A DNA stretch of 37,138 nt, taken from positions 1-37,138 of the forward strand of contig JAHDWH010000034.1 in the NCBI GenBank assembly GCA_023384455.1, written 5' to 3'. A program made the translations under genes and the position numbers. How positions within the stretch are numbered: position 1 is the first letter of the stretch; the number at the start of each line of letters is the position of its first letter. The notes under the pieces were generated by a model. It saw only the letters and a list, made by a program, of their open reading frames with translations, was not told where the DNA came from and did not search any database. Origin of the DNA: Caldilineaceae bacterium (lineage in GTDB: Bacteria > Chloroflexota > Anaerolineae > Caldilineales > Caldilineaceae). Positions 25,982 through 34,456 of this stretch are shown here, in pieces.

Positions 25982-26743
25982 ATGCTTTCCAAACCAAAAT
26001 TCAAAAATCAGAAATTGAAACGGCCACAATTTCTCTATCAAGCTGTGCAGGATGAGGTCAAAGCGTACATTATTGAGCAGGCGCTGGTGCCAGGAGATGC
26101 CTTGCCGCCGGAGACCGAATTGGCTGAGCAGCTTGGCGTTAGTCGCAATTCCGTGCGCGAGGCGATAAAGTCTCTGGAAACCCTGGGGATTGTGGAGGCC
26201 AGAACCGGCGCTGGTCTCTTTGTCCGCAACTTTTCCTTTGACCCACTGCTCGAAAATTTAGCCTACGGTATGATGTTTGACCTCAAAGACCTGGCCGACA
26301 TTCTGGAAGTGCGTTTTCACATTGAACACAGTATGATTGATCAGGCAGTCGCGGCTGTTACTGATGAACAGTTAGAACAGTTCCACGCCATTTTGGAACG
26401 CATGCGGGCGCTCCTGGGCCAGGGCAAGGATTATGACGAAGAAGATCGGCTATTCCACCGCGCCCTCTGGGCTAATGTAAAGAATCGCAGCGTAGGCAAA
26501 ATTGTTGATGTCTTTTGGATGGTCTTTTCCCAGGCGCGCCAACGCACACAAGTTCCATCCAACCCTGATCCCATGCAAATCTATCAATGGCATGCAGACA
26601 TTGTGGACGCTCTGGCCGCGCGGGACAATGAAGCAGCGCGGGTGGCCATCGTGCGTCACTATGGCAATATCCAGCGAGTTTTGAACGAGATGCGCATTTC
26701 ACGCGACGAACCGGATAATGACGAAGAGAACCCCATTTCTTAA
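25982..26743 (+). CDS. GntR/FadR-family transcriptional regulator
   Basis: A 253-residue regulator with an N-terminal winged helix (about residues 20-88: VKAYIIEQALVPGDALPP, then SRNSVREAIKSLETLGIVEAR) and a C-terminal all-helical FCD ligand domain of the FadR group (about 95-235). FCD regulators usually bind carboxylic or sugar acids, often through a bound metal. It is transcribed away from the aldolase gene and its promoter holds the palindrome repeated in weaker form at other operons of the locus, so it is the natural candidate for the local regulator. The ribosome-binding site is weak (GGAT 7 nt before the ATG). Confidence 0.9.
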   Translation: MLSKPKFKNQKLKRPQFLYQAVQDEVKAYIIEQALVPGDALPPETELAEQLGVSRNSVREAIKSLETLGIVEARTGAGLFVRNFSFDPLLENLAYGMMFDLKDLADILEVRFHIEHSMIDQAVAAVTDEQLEQFHAILERMRALLGQGKDYDEEDRLFHRALWANVKNRSVGKIVDVFWMVFSQARQRTQVPSNPDPMQIYQWHADIVDALAARDNEAARVAIVRHYGNIQRVLNEMRISRDEPDNDEENPIS

Positions 26744-26879
26744 CAATTGACTGATTGAAAAGTAGGTCTGCTGACCACCCCAGCGGGTGGCTACAGGGCA
26801 GAAAAGTGTGTGCTGATCCGCCAAATGGCAAGCGCGATCCATATGCCATCTACCGCGCAAAATCCTCAGGAAACATCTC

Positions 26880-27959
26880 ATGCAACCCATCACAGCCGCC
26901 CTGCTGGGCATTGAACATCCCCATTCCCTGGCCCATCTGCGCACCCTGCAAGCTCTGCCAGAGGTGGGTGAAATCCTGCTCTGGGATGAGAGCGAGCAGG
27001 CATTGGCCGCAGTAGTGGGCAAACAGGGCGCCAAAGTCAGCGCAACCTTCACCGATCTCGACCGTCTGCTGGCGCGGCCCGATCTTTTTTTCGTGATCGG
27101 TGCCCTGCGCAACGATCTTGGACCGGAGATTTTCATCCGCGTCCTGGACGCGGGCAAACATCTGATGGCGGAAAAACCGATTGGGCGCACAGCGACCGAT
27201 ACGGCTCGGGTGATCGCTGTGGCCGAACGCACGGGCACTCACCTGGGCGTCTGCTATCAAAACCGTACCCTCCCCGCGGTACAGCTGATGCGCCAAATAA
27301 TCGGTGATGGGCTGATCGGACCACTGATCTCGGTGGAGATGCGTATGATTACTACCCGGGTGGCCGCGCGCAATCCGGGCCACTGGCTCTTCAACAACGC
27401 CCAGTCGGGTGGCGGGATTCTCTCCTGGCTGGGCTGCCACTATATCGATATGATTCGCTATGTGACCGGCGATGAGGTTGTGGCTGTCAGCGCAGAAGTG
27501 GCTACACGCAGCGGCGAGGCGATTGACGTGGAGGATGTGGCGATACTTTCCCTGCGTTTCCGATCCGGCGCGGTCGGCTCGCTGCATGCGGGCTATATGC
27601 TGGCGCTGAGCGGCAGTGGCTATCACAACAAAGCTGGCTATGATACCTATGGCGGCTTCAGCGGTCAGCTTGGGCGCATCACCTGGAGTTCGCCCAGCTC
27701 ACCCAGCAAAATTACTGCCGAGAGCATCCATCCCGCCTGGGCCAGCGCTCCCCAACGGGTCTTCGATATGCCCCCAGCAGAATCTCCGGCCTATGGCGGC
27801 GTCTCCGGCGAGCACTTTATGCGGGGCTTTATTCGCGCCGCGCAGGGCCAGGGCGAAGCCTGGACCTCTGGCAGGGACGCCATGCAGGTGGCGCGCATCG
27901 TCGATGCCGCCTACGAATCGAGCCGCACTGGCCGACGGATTGAGATTGCCACCCCGTGA
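26880..27959 (+). CDS. Gfo/Idh/MocA family oxidoreductase, divergent member
   Basis: A 359-residue member with a canonical EKP motif (98-100, Lys99) and His187 in GCHYID, preceded by the family GGGILSW stretch (177-183). The N-terminal loop reads LLGIEHPHS, a variant seen in members that open with G-x-x-H-P-H instead of GxGxxG. It differs from the tandem paralogs in lacking the RRW segment and the SHxxG ending, though SGRDAMQVARIVDAAYESSRTGR is the usual C-terminus of classical members. CAGGAAAC precedes the ATG. It follows the regulator gene by 136 bp. Confidence 0.88.
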   Translation: MQPITAALLGIEHPHSLAHLRTLQALPEVGEILLWDESEQALAAVVGKQGAKVSATFTDLDRLLARPDLFFVIGALRNDLGPEIFIRVLDAGKHLMAEKPIGRTATDTARVIAVAERTGTHLGVCYQNRTLPAVQLMRQIIGDGLIGPLISVEMRMITTRVAARNPGHWLFNNAQSGGGILSWLGCHYIDMIRYVTGDEVVAVSAEVATRSGEAIDVEDVAILSLRFRSGAVGSLHAGYMLALSGSGYHNKAGYDTYGGFSGQLGRITWSSPSSPSKITAESIHPAWASAPQRVFDMPPAESPAYGGVSGEHFMRGFIRAAQGQGEAWTSGRDAMQVARIVDAAYESSRTGRRIEIATP

Positions 27960-27979
27960 ATTGGCGAATGTGATCGTAA

Positions 27980-28090
27980 GCGCAGAGTAACTGTTGAGCC
28001 ACCCCACCCTACCCCTCCCCATTTTAGGGAGGGAACTGGATCAACTCCTCCCCCACAGTGGGGGAGGTTGGGAGGGGGTAAGCAGAGTAG
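27980..28090. repeat. G/C-tract inverted repeat between two MocA-type genes
   Basis: CCTCCCCCAC (28047-28056) pairs perfectly with GTGGGGGAGG (28058-28067). Outside it, CCCCTCCC upstream and GGGAGGGGG downstream can extend the pairing. Similar C-tract/G-tract cassettes are common intergenic repeats in environmental genomes; here it may reduce read-through between the two genes. Confidence 0.65.
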
Positions 28091-28104
28091 ATTGGAAAAA
28101 TTCA

Positions 28105-29160
28105 ATGCCAACTTACAAGGCAGTCATTGTTGGACTCACGGGTATTGGGGCGCGACGAGCGAGCGAGCCAGTCGGGTTGCCCATCTATGGCGCGATGCCA
28201 CGCTCCCACGCCGCCGCCTATCATCGCCACCCGCAGACCGAAGTGGTGGCCGTCTGCGACATTCGGCAAGAGGCGCTGGACAGTTTCCAGCGCGAGTGGG
28301 CCGACATCTGGCCGGATGTGCGTTGCTATACAGATTACCGGGCTATGTTGGCCCAGGAGAAGCCCGATCTGGTCAGTGTCTGCACACCGGATCATCTCCA
28401 CGCCGACATTACGGTTGATGCGGCCAATGGCGGGGCCAGGGCGATATTGTGTGAAAAGCCGATTGCCACCACACTGGCCGATGCTGACCGTATGCTTGCC
28501 GCAGCCGAGACGAATAACGTTTTGCTTTCCATCGAACATACACGCCGTTGGTCGCCCATCTTTCTCAAAGCACGGCAGATGATCCGCAGCGGCGAATACG
28601 GCCCTTTGCGCGGTATCACAGCCAATCTGTATAGCCTGCGCTCGATGCTCTTCCGCAACGGCACCCATCTGATGGATATGATCTGTTTCTTCGCTGACGC
28701 AGACCCGGCCTGGGTCTTTGCCGAGTTGGAGGAGGGTTTTGCCTATTTCACCGAATACAAAAGCGACGGCGGCCACGACCCCAAGACCGACCCGGCGGCC
28801 TCGGCCTACATCCACTTTGCCAATGGGGTGCGGGCCTATTACAACAGTCTCAAGATTTCTATGCCCGGTTCGCAATTTGAACTGGTCTGCGACAAAGCGC
28901 GTATCGAAGTTTCAGATCGTGGCGTGACGGTCATCCAGGGCAGCGGCCACACGGAATGGGTCAAATCGGATTTGCCGGTGGATGATTATATGTACACCTA
29001 TCAACTGGCCGCATTGGCCGAGTTGATTCAAGTGCTTGAGCAGGGAGGAGATCTGATTTCGCCCGCACGCGAAGCGCGCAAGACGCTTGAAATCCTGTTG
29101 GCCATGCTCAAATCCCACGAACTGGGCAATGTGCGGGTCAACTTGCCCTTACAGCCATAA
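28105..29160 (+). CDS. Gfo/Idh/MocA family oxidoreductase, related to the tandem paralogs
   Basis: A 351-residue protein with nucleotide loop VGLTGIGARR, canonical EKP (117-119, Lys118), RRW (147-149) and His188 in GTHLMD. The RRW segment and the C-terminal SHELGNVRVNLPL tie it to the four tandem paralogs at 353-4832 more than to its neighbour at 26880. The start at 28105 is taken because the protein then opens with the Rossmann strand; the frame is open from 27994, but that part lies in repeat DNA. The ribosome-binding site is weak (TTGGAAAAA). Confidence 0.88.
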   Translation: MPTYKAVIVGLTGIGARRASEPVGLPIYGAMPRSHAAAYHRHPQTEVVAVCDIRQEALDSFQREWADIWPDVRCYTDYRAMLAQEKPDLVSVCTPDHLHADITVDAANGGARAILCEKPIATTLADADRMLAAAETNNVLLSIEHTRRWSPIFLKARQMIRSGEYGPLRGITANLYSLRSMLFRNGTHLMDMICFFADADPAWVFAELEEGFAYFTEYKSDGGHDPKTDPAASAYIHFANGVRAYYNSLKISMPGSQFELVCDKARIEVSDRGVTVIQGSGHTEWVKSDLPVDDYMYTYQLAALAELIQVLEQGGDLISPAREARKTLEILLAMLKSHELGNVRVNLPLQP

Positions 29161-29178
29161 ACGACAGGAGCCGAACAT

Positions 29179-30087
29179 ATGGAATATCGACAGCTTGGCA
29201 GGAGCGATCTCAAAGTCAGCGCGATTGGTCTCGGCGCGGTCACCTTTAGCCGTGAAATCGACGATGCGACCGCTTTCACAATTATCGATCACGCGCTGGA
29301 TCGGGGGATTAATCTGATCGACACCGCCGAAGCCTACAACAAAGGTGGCTCGGAAAATGTGGTTGGCCGTTGGCTCAAAGAGAGTGGCAAGCGTGACAAA
29401 GTGGTATTGGCAACCAAACTGCTCCCACCACTGAGCGCAGAGCGGATTCCCCAGGCCGCCGAGGCCAGTCTGCGCCGCCTACAGACAGATGTGATTGACC
29501 TGTACCAGCTCCACGCCTTTGACAAAAATACGCCGATGGATGAATCGTTGGCCGCGTTGAGCAAATTGGTTGACGAGGGCAAAGTGCGCTATTTGGGTTG
29601 CAGCAATTTTGCCGCCTGGCAACTCTGCAAAGCCCTCTGGCGGGCGGATGTAAATGGGTGGCCCCGGCTGGAGTCTGTGCAACCGAACTACAACCTCGCC
29701 ATTCGGGAGATCGAGCAGGAGATGCTGCCCCTCTGCGCCGACCAGCAGATCGGCGTCATCTCCTACAGCCCGCTGGGTGCAGGCTTCCTGACAGGCAAAT
29801 ACAGTACAAGCTGGACCGCACCCCAAGGAACCCGCTTCGATATCATCCCCGACCACTGGAAGGTCTATGAAAATGGCCGCTCGATGGAACGCATGGAGAA
29901 GCTGCGCGACAAAGCCGCCGAAAGCGGGCGTTCTATGGTGCAGCTAGCCCTGGCCTGGGTGCTCGGTCAACCGGGCATTACCACGACACTGATCGGCAGC
30001 CGCAGCACGGCCCACATCGATCAAGCATTCGAGGCCGCCGAGGCCGGAATGTCGGCAGAATTGCGCGCTGAATTGAATAGCTGGTAA
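29179..30087 (+). CDS. Aldo/keto reductase
   Basis: A 302-residue reductase with catalytic tetrad Asp48 and Tyr53 (LIDTAEAYN), Lys80 (VLATK) and His112 (LYQLHAF). It starts 18 bp after the MocA-type gene with CAGGAGC upstream, so the pair is probably co-transcribed. It is distinct from the aldo/keto reductase at 23742. It is the last gene of the catabolic locus. Confidence 0.92.
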   Translation: MEYRQLGRSDLKVSAIGLGAVTFSREIDDATAFTIIDHALDRGINLIDTAEAYNKGGSENVVGRWLKESGKRDKVVLATKLLPPLSAERIPQAAEASLRRLQTDVIDLYQLHAFDKNTPMDESLAALSKLVDEGKVRYLGCSNFAAWQLCKALWRADVNGWPRLESVQPNYNLAIREIEQEMLPLCADQQIGVISYSPLGAGFLTGKYSTSWTAPQGTRFDIIPDHWKVYENGRSMERMEKLRDKAAESGRSMVQLALAWVLGQPGITTTLIGSRSTAHIDQAFEAAEAGMSAELRAELNSW

Positions 30088-30136
30088 TGATGGAACGTGC
30101 CCAGTAACTGCTCACCCCCTCCCAACGTTTCTCTTG

Positions 30137-30142
30137 TATAAT
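30137..30142 (+). promoter_or_regulatory. Perfect -10 box TATAAT close to a start codon
   Basis: TATAAT at 30137-30142 ends 9 bases before the ATG at 30152, so transcription would begin at or just before the start codon and produce a leaderless mRNA. No -35 consensus and no Shine-Dalgarno sequence are visible. Confidence 0.5.
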
Positions 30143-30151
30143 AGATTGCCT

Positions 30152-30823
30152 ATGAGCGCAACCCAGCCAGCCAGCCAACCAGCCAACTCGTCCCTTTGTC
30201 CCCCCGTCATTCACCCTTTGACGCCACGCCACGCGGCCGACGCGGCCCGGCTGCATATTCTGGGCCAGCCGGGAACTTTCCTGACCAGCCTGGGGGCTGA
30301 TCTGCTGGCTCTCTTCTACCGGACATTGCCGGTCTCTCCCGTGGGCTTTGGTTTTGCCGCGCTGAATGGGGAGAACCGTACGCTTGGCTTTGCCGCGGTC
30401 ACCACCAGCACTGGACATCTTTTTGTCGAAATGGCAACCCGGCGGCTGGGTCAGCTTTTGCCGCCTCTGTTGACCGCCTTTGCCCGACGGCCCTCCCTCC
30501 TGCTGCGCGCCGGTCAGACACTGCTCTATCCTCTGTTGACCGGTCGGGGCGCAGATGGGGGCGACTTCCACGCCGAGCTTCTGGCAATTATGACGGAACC
30601 CGCTGCCCGCAGCCAGGGAATCGGTGGCGCTCTGCTGGCCGCGGTCTGTGCGGAGTGTGTCAGACGGGGAATGACAGAGCTGTCAGTGACTGTCGATGCG
30701 GCCAACAGCGGCGCCCGCCGTTTTTACGAGCGCCACGATTTTTTCTATGCCAAAGAGTTCCCCCTCTACGGGCGAATGATGGCTCTCTATGTCCGGCGGC
30801 TGGCCGCGGATCGGGGAGAATAG
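30152..30823 (+). CDS. GNAT family N-acetyltransferase
   Basis: A 223-residue acetyltransferase. The acetyl-CoA loop is RSQGIGGALL (153-162) and the C-terminal ANSGARRFYERHDF (184-197) is typical of the GNAT fold. Start 30152 is chosen because a TATAAT lies 9 bases upstream; the in-frame ATG at 30134 would lie over the promoter. The acceptor is unknown; the following genes suggest a role in envelope glycan or lipid modification. Confidence 0.85.
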   Translation: MSATQPASQPANSSLCPPVIHPLTPRHAADAARLHILGQPGTFLTSLGADLLALFYRTLPVSPVGFGFAALNGENRTLGFAAVTTSTGHLFVEMATRRLGQLLPPLLTAFARRPSLLLRAGQTLLYPLLTGRGADGGDFHAELLAIMTEPAARSQGIGGALLAAVCAECVRRGMTELSVTVDAANSGARRFYERHDFFYAKEFPLYGRMMALYVRRLAADRGE

Positions 30824-30826
30824 AGA

Positions 30827-31924
30827 GTGGAGAGCAAACCCCAGACGAGCCTGCTGCACCCTGCCAGTCCTTCTCCACAGGCAGGAAATTATACAGCCCA
30901 CCGATCCCCGATCCCCACTCCCTTCCTCACCCCCAAACGCCTGTTGCTGCTCGCCCTTTGCGCGCTGATCAGCCTGGCCCTTCTGCTCTGGTGGGGGGGC
31001 GGCAGTGGGGAGACCCTCGCTCTGTTGGCCCAAGCCGACAGCCGTTTGCTGGGGCTGGCTGTGCTGATCCATTACAGCGGTTTTGCCCTGCGGGGCTGGC
31101 GCTGGCAGCGGCTTCTGGCCGGGATGGGCCACCCCCTGCCCTATGGCCAGGTGACCGGGCTGCTGATCAGCGGCTGGTTTGTCAGCGCGTTGCTGCCCGC
31201 CAGGGCCGGCGATGCCGCGCGCATTGCCGCGCTGCGTCTGGGTCGCCGGGGGCTGGCGGCTGTGCCTGTGGCCGACAGTCTCAGTTCGATTGTGCTGGAG
31301 CGGGTGCTGGATATGTTTGCCATTCTGGGGTTGGGCGGCGCATTTGGCTTTTTCGTTCTAGCCGATCGGTTGCCCGGCTGGATATTGTCGGCCTATGCCC
31401 TGGGCGGGGCACTGCTGTTGGTTTTTGGCGGCGGACTCCTCCTGGCTCCCTCCCTGTTGGGTTGGCTGGCTGGTCTCTGGTCGCATCGCTATTGGCAGGT
31501 GGGGTTGGGCTTTGCTGGGGAAGCCATTGCTGCCCTGCGTTCGCTCTTGACCCGTCCGGGGCAGGCGTTGCTATTGGTCGGCGGAAGTCTCTATATTTGG
31601 CTGTGCGATGCCCTCCTGCTCTGGCTGGTGGTTTTGGCTCTGGGCGTCCCCCTCCCCTTTGCCGGCGCGGCCTTTGCCGCACTGACCGTCGATGTATTCG
31701 CCACCGTGCCCCTGACCCCCGGCGGCATCGGCCAGATCGAAGCCGCTTACGCCGGATTGCTGGCCCTGCTCTCTCTGCCGGTGGCGGTTGTGCCCGCCGC
31801 GGTTCTGCTCACCCGGGCCATCAGCTATTGGAGTTTTCTGCTTTTTAGCGGGATTATCGCCATCCTGACCGGTTCGGACGCGCTGTTTTTGCGAAAAAAG
31901 ACAGAAATGGTGAATAGTGAATAG
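30827..31924 (+). CDS. Flippase-like integral membrane protein (UPF0104/LPG synthase TM family)
   Basis: A 365-residue multi-spanning protein starting with GTG, 3 bp after the previous stop, with GGGGAGAA upstream. Family marks are PARAGDAAR (124-132) and PGGIGQIEAAYAG (about 296-308), conserved in the LPG-synthase/AglD-like transmembrane family. About seven to eight hydrophobic segments are seen. No soluble catalytic domain is attached. Members are thought to move polyprenyl- or phospholipid-linked sugars across the membrane; with two glycosyltransferases next to it, that is a sensible guess. Confidence 0.85.
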   Translation: MESKPQTSLLHPASPSPQAGNYTAHRSPIPTPFLTPKRLLLLALCALISLALLLWWGGGSGETLALLAQADSRLLGLAVLIHYSGFALRGWRWQRLLAGMGHPLPYGQVTGLLISGWFVSALLPARAGDAARIAALRLGRRGLAAVPVADSLSSIVLERVLDMFAILGLGGAFGFFVLADRLPGWILSAYALGGALLLVFGGGLLLAPSLLGWLAGLWSHRYWQVGLGFAGEAIAALRSLLTRPGQALLLVGGSLYIWLCDALLLWLVVLALGVPLPFAGAAFAALTVDVFATVPLTPGGIGQIEAAYAGLLALLSLPVAVVPAAVLLTRAISYWSFLLFSGIIAILTGSDALFLRKKTEMVNSE

Positions 31925-31953
31925 AGAATTTTGAATTGCTAACCAGCGCTATA

Positions 31954-31995
31954 CCACCTGCCACCTGCCACCTGCCACTTGCCATCTGCCACCTG
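31954..31995. repeat. Six 7-bp tandem repeats of CCACCTG
   Basis: Six consecutive 7-base units, four exact CCACCTG and two single-base variants (CCACTTG, CCATCTG), end 5 bases before the ATG of the glycosyltransferase at 32001. No Shine-Dalgarno sequence is present, so the repeats occupy its place; copy-number change might affect translation. Confidence 0.85.
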
Positions 31996-32000
31996 CCCCT

Positions 32001-34304
32001 ATGCGACGTATCTCCCACCATCCCATCATCCCACTCCTCCTGCTCTTTGTCAGCTTTCGCCTGCTGGCCCTTCTGCTTCTACGGCCCGGCGGCTTTGTCG
32101 CTGACTTTTCCGACTACGACTTCTACCGGGTGTGGGGGCAACTGACACCGGCCGGCTACGCAGCCTATGACAATCTGTGGACGGCCTATCCACCCCTTTT
32201 CCCCGGCCTGATGCTCTGGATTTTTGAGCTTTCGGCCCGCATCCCCCCCTGGGTGGACCCCCGTCTCTCATTCCACACCCTCTTTGGCCTGGCCCTGCTG
32301 CTCTTTGAAACCGGCAATCTCATCCTCCTCTACCGCCTGGCGGAGAAGATTGGGGAGCGGGGATTGGGGAGTGGGGAGCGGGGACTGGGGACTGGGGAGT
32401 GGGGACTGGGCGGCAGCGCTTCTCTCTCGGACACCCGTCTCTCACCCCCCCACCCTGTCACCCTGTCACCCTGTCACCCTGTCACCCTGTCACCCCCTCA
32501 CCCTGTCACCCCCTCACCCTGTCACCCTGTCACCCCCTCACCCCTTGATCCCGTCATCCTCTACGCCCTGCTCTTCACCCCCGTCTATACCCTCCTGGGC
32601 TGGTTCGAGTCGATGCCTCTCTTTTTTATGCTCCTGGGGTTGGACCTTCTCCTGAGTGGAAGGGGCCGGCCCTGGGGTTGGCTGCTCAGCGCGGTGGCTG
32701 CGGGGTTGGGCTTTCTGGTCAAACTGACGCCCGCCCTGCTTGCGCCGGTGGCTGTAGGCTGGCTGGGGGCCAGGCTCAGTTGGAAGGCCGCGCGCCAGGA
32801 GTGGTTCAACCGGGCCAGCCAGGGCAATCTGCTGCGGCCAGCCCTCTACACTCTCCTCTTTGCCGCAACGGTTGTCGGCGTGGGTCTGCCGCTGGTCTGG
32901 CGCAACCCGGCCCTGGCCCTGAGCAGCCTGCGGGTGCAGAGCATCCGCCCGCCCTGGGAGAGCATCTGGGCGCTGCTGGACGGTTACTACGGCTACGGGC
33001 TTGTGCCCCTGGATATGCGCAACCTGGCCGGGTTGGATGGCCCCCTCTGGCAGAGCAGCCTGCCCTGGGGAGTAATTTCCCTGGGCTTTGGTCTGCTCTA
33101 TCTCTGGCTCTACACCCGCCCCTACGACTGGCAGCGCCCGCGCACCGCCGTGGCCTTTGCCGGGTTCAGTGTCATCTGGCTCTTTCTCTACAGCAAAGGC
33201 TGGAGTCCCCAATTTGTGGTCTGGGTGCTGGCCTTTCTCGTCCTCCTCCTGTCCAACCTGCGGGGTGTCGCCATCGCCGTCGGTCTGATGACAAGCAATG
33301 TAATCGAATCTCATCTCTATCTGATTCTGCTGCCCGGGGAAAGCTGGCTGCTGTGGGGGACAGTCCTCTTTCGCACAGCGCTGCTGGTATTACTGGCTGT
33401 GGACTTTCTGGGTCAGGTGTGGCCGGGCAAGACGGGGCAGAGAGCCACTCGCTGGAGCGCACGCTTGAGTTGGGCTGTATTGACAGCCGGTGTGCTGGCC
33501 GTCTTACTATCCGCGCCCGCGGCAGGTCGGGCCTATGCGGCTTCCCGGCTGGCGGCCCACCCCTGCCGGGAAGCGGTAGAACTGTTGCAGGCCGAAGCCG
33601 AGTGGCCGGAGCGTCTCGTTGTCACAGAAGAGGCGGCGCTGTGGGAGCAGTTTTACCCCTGGCTGCGCCAGCGCTACGATCTGCGCATTGTGGACGACTA
33701 TCAGCCCGACCAGGACCCGGCCCAGGTCGCCAGCCAGCGACTGGGCCGTCTGGCCGTGGACAGTCCCGCTTTCTGGTTTGTGGACAGCCTGGACGCGCCG
33801 GGCCACACGATTCCCTTTTTTGAAAAGCCATCCGTATCCGTTCTCTCCACCCAGATTCTGGGGGAGTGCCGCCTGCGCCGTGTCTGGGCAGGGGAAGGGC
33901 CGCGGCTTGCCAGCGCCCAGGTAGAGGGCGGGCCGATTGATCTGCTGGGTGTACAGTTGGATGAGTCGCAGAAGGGCGGACTGCTCCATCTCGTGGTATA
34001 CTGGCAGGCTGAAGCGCCCGTGAGCCTGAGTTATACGGTCTTTGCCCAAGTGCTGGACGATGCCGGGCGGCTGGTGGCCCAACAAGACAATCTACCCGTC
34101 GCTGGTCTGGCCCCCACCAACACCTGGCAGCCGGGTGTTGTGATTCGGGACCCTTACCGGATTGCCCTGCCGGCAGGGACCCCGCCTGGTCACTACGAAC
34201 TGATTGTGGGCCTGTATACCGCTGCGGGCCGGGTCTCTCTGGATATTGGGCAAGACGAAACGGGCGAGTTTATTCGTATCCCTGTCACGATTACCGAACC
34301 GTAG
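32001..34304 (+). CDS. GT-C type membrane glycosyltransferase with low-complexity insert
   Basis: A 767-residue polytopic protein with about nine to ten hydrophobic helices. The first loop has DFSDYDFYR (34-42), acidic as in GT-C polyprenyl-phosphate-sugar enzymes, and a TAYPPLFPG segment (about 63-71). Residues 117-181 are a low-complexity tract of Gly/Glu/Leu then Pro/Ser/His/Thr repeats, encoded by G-rich and C-rich repeat DNA and probably a tolerated insertion in a loop. The C-terminal 130 residues form a soluble beta-sandwich-like domain (VYWQAEAPVSLSYTVFAQVL, WQPG, PGHYELIVGLY) also present in the next gene product. Substrate unknown. The start has no visible ribosome-binding site. Confidence 0.82.
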   Translation: MRRISHHPIIPLLLLFVSFRLLALLLLRPGGFVADFSDYDFYRVWGQLTPAGYAAYDNLWTAYPPLFPGLMLWIFELSARIPPWVDPRLSFHTLFGLALLLFETGNLILLYRLAEKIGERGLGSGERGLGTGEWGLGGSASLSDTRLSPPHPVTLSPCHPVTLSPPHPVTPSPCHPVTPSPLDPVILYALLFTPVYTLLGWFESMPLFFMLLGLDLLLSGRGRPWGWLLSAVAAGLGFLVKLTPALLAPVAVGWLGARLSWKAARQEWFNRASQGNLLRPALYTLLFAATVVGVGLPLVWRNPALALSSLRVQSIRPPWESIWALLDGYYGYGLVPLDMRNLAGLDGPLWQSSLPWGVISLGFGLLYLWLYTRPYDWQRPRTAVAFAGFSVIWLFLYSKGWSPQFVVWVLAFLVLLLSNLRGVAIAVGLMTSNVIESHLYLILLPGESWLLWGTVLFRTALLVLLAVDFLGQVWPGKTGQRATRWSARLSWAVLTAGVLAVLLSAPAAGRAYAASRLAAHPCREAVELLQAEAEWPERLVVTEEAALWEQFYPWLRQRYDLRIVDDYQPDQDPAQVASQRLGRLAVDSPAFWFVDSLDAPGHTIPFFEKPSVSVLSTQILGECRLRRVWAGEGPRLASAQVEGGPIDLLGVQLDESQKGGLLHLVVYWQAEAPVSLSYTVFAQVLDDAGRLVAQQDNLPVAGLAPTNTWQPGVVIRDPYRIALPAGTPPGHYELIVGLYTAAGRVSLDIGQDETGEFIRIPVTITEP
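32351..32545. repeat. In-frame G-rich/C-rich repeat tract inside a coding region
   Basis: Positions 32351-32410 consist of GGGGA-type units (GGGGACTG, GGGGAGTG, GGGGAGCG), with potential to form G-quadruplexes on the plus strand. Positions 32449-32541 are mainly 8-bp CACCCTGT units and related CACCCCCT units. The whole tract stays in frame with the surrounding glycosyltransferase gene. Confidence 0.85.
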
Positions 34305-34359
34305 GCGCGCTGGCCGCGCCCCTCGGGCGTTGCTTGTCTGGTCCCTGAGAGTAATTACT

Positions 34360-34428
34360 CAGGGTGCGACGCACTCGCTACACCCTTTTTGCAATGGAAT
34401 CTACTTTTGGCGAGTGCGTCGCACCCTG
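34360..34428. repeat. 19-bp perfect inverted repeat between the glycosyltransferase genes
   Basis: CAGGGTGCGACGCACTCGC (34360-34378) is perfectly complementary to 34410-34428 across a 31-base loop. Each arm contains the near-palindrome GTGCGACGCAC, which recurs alone as GTGCGTCGCAC at 37117-37127. It may be a mobile palindromic repeat or a terminator for the first glycosyltransferase gene. Confidence 0.8.
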
Positions 34429-34456
34429 GGCCTGAGCAGTTACCCCTGCGATTGTT

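Noticed and set aside
26770-26800. CCACCC-CAGC-GGGTGG hairpin after the regulator gene as a terminator
   Set aside because: The stem is only 6 bp and no T tract follows; not enough to support a terminator.
30655-31848. Plus-strand open frame of 397 codons overlapping the flippase gene
   Set aside because: Translation is Arg/Pro/Gly-rich without domains, while the overlapping frame at 30827 has clear membrane helices and family motifs.
32449-32541. Possible CRISPR-like array
   Set aside because: The repeat units are 8 bp, contiguous and without unique spacers, and they are in frame within a gene.
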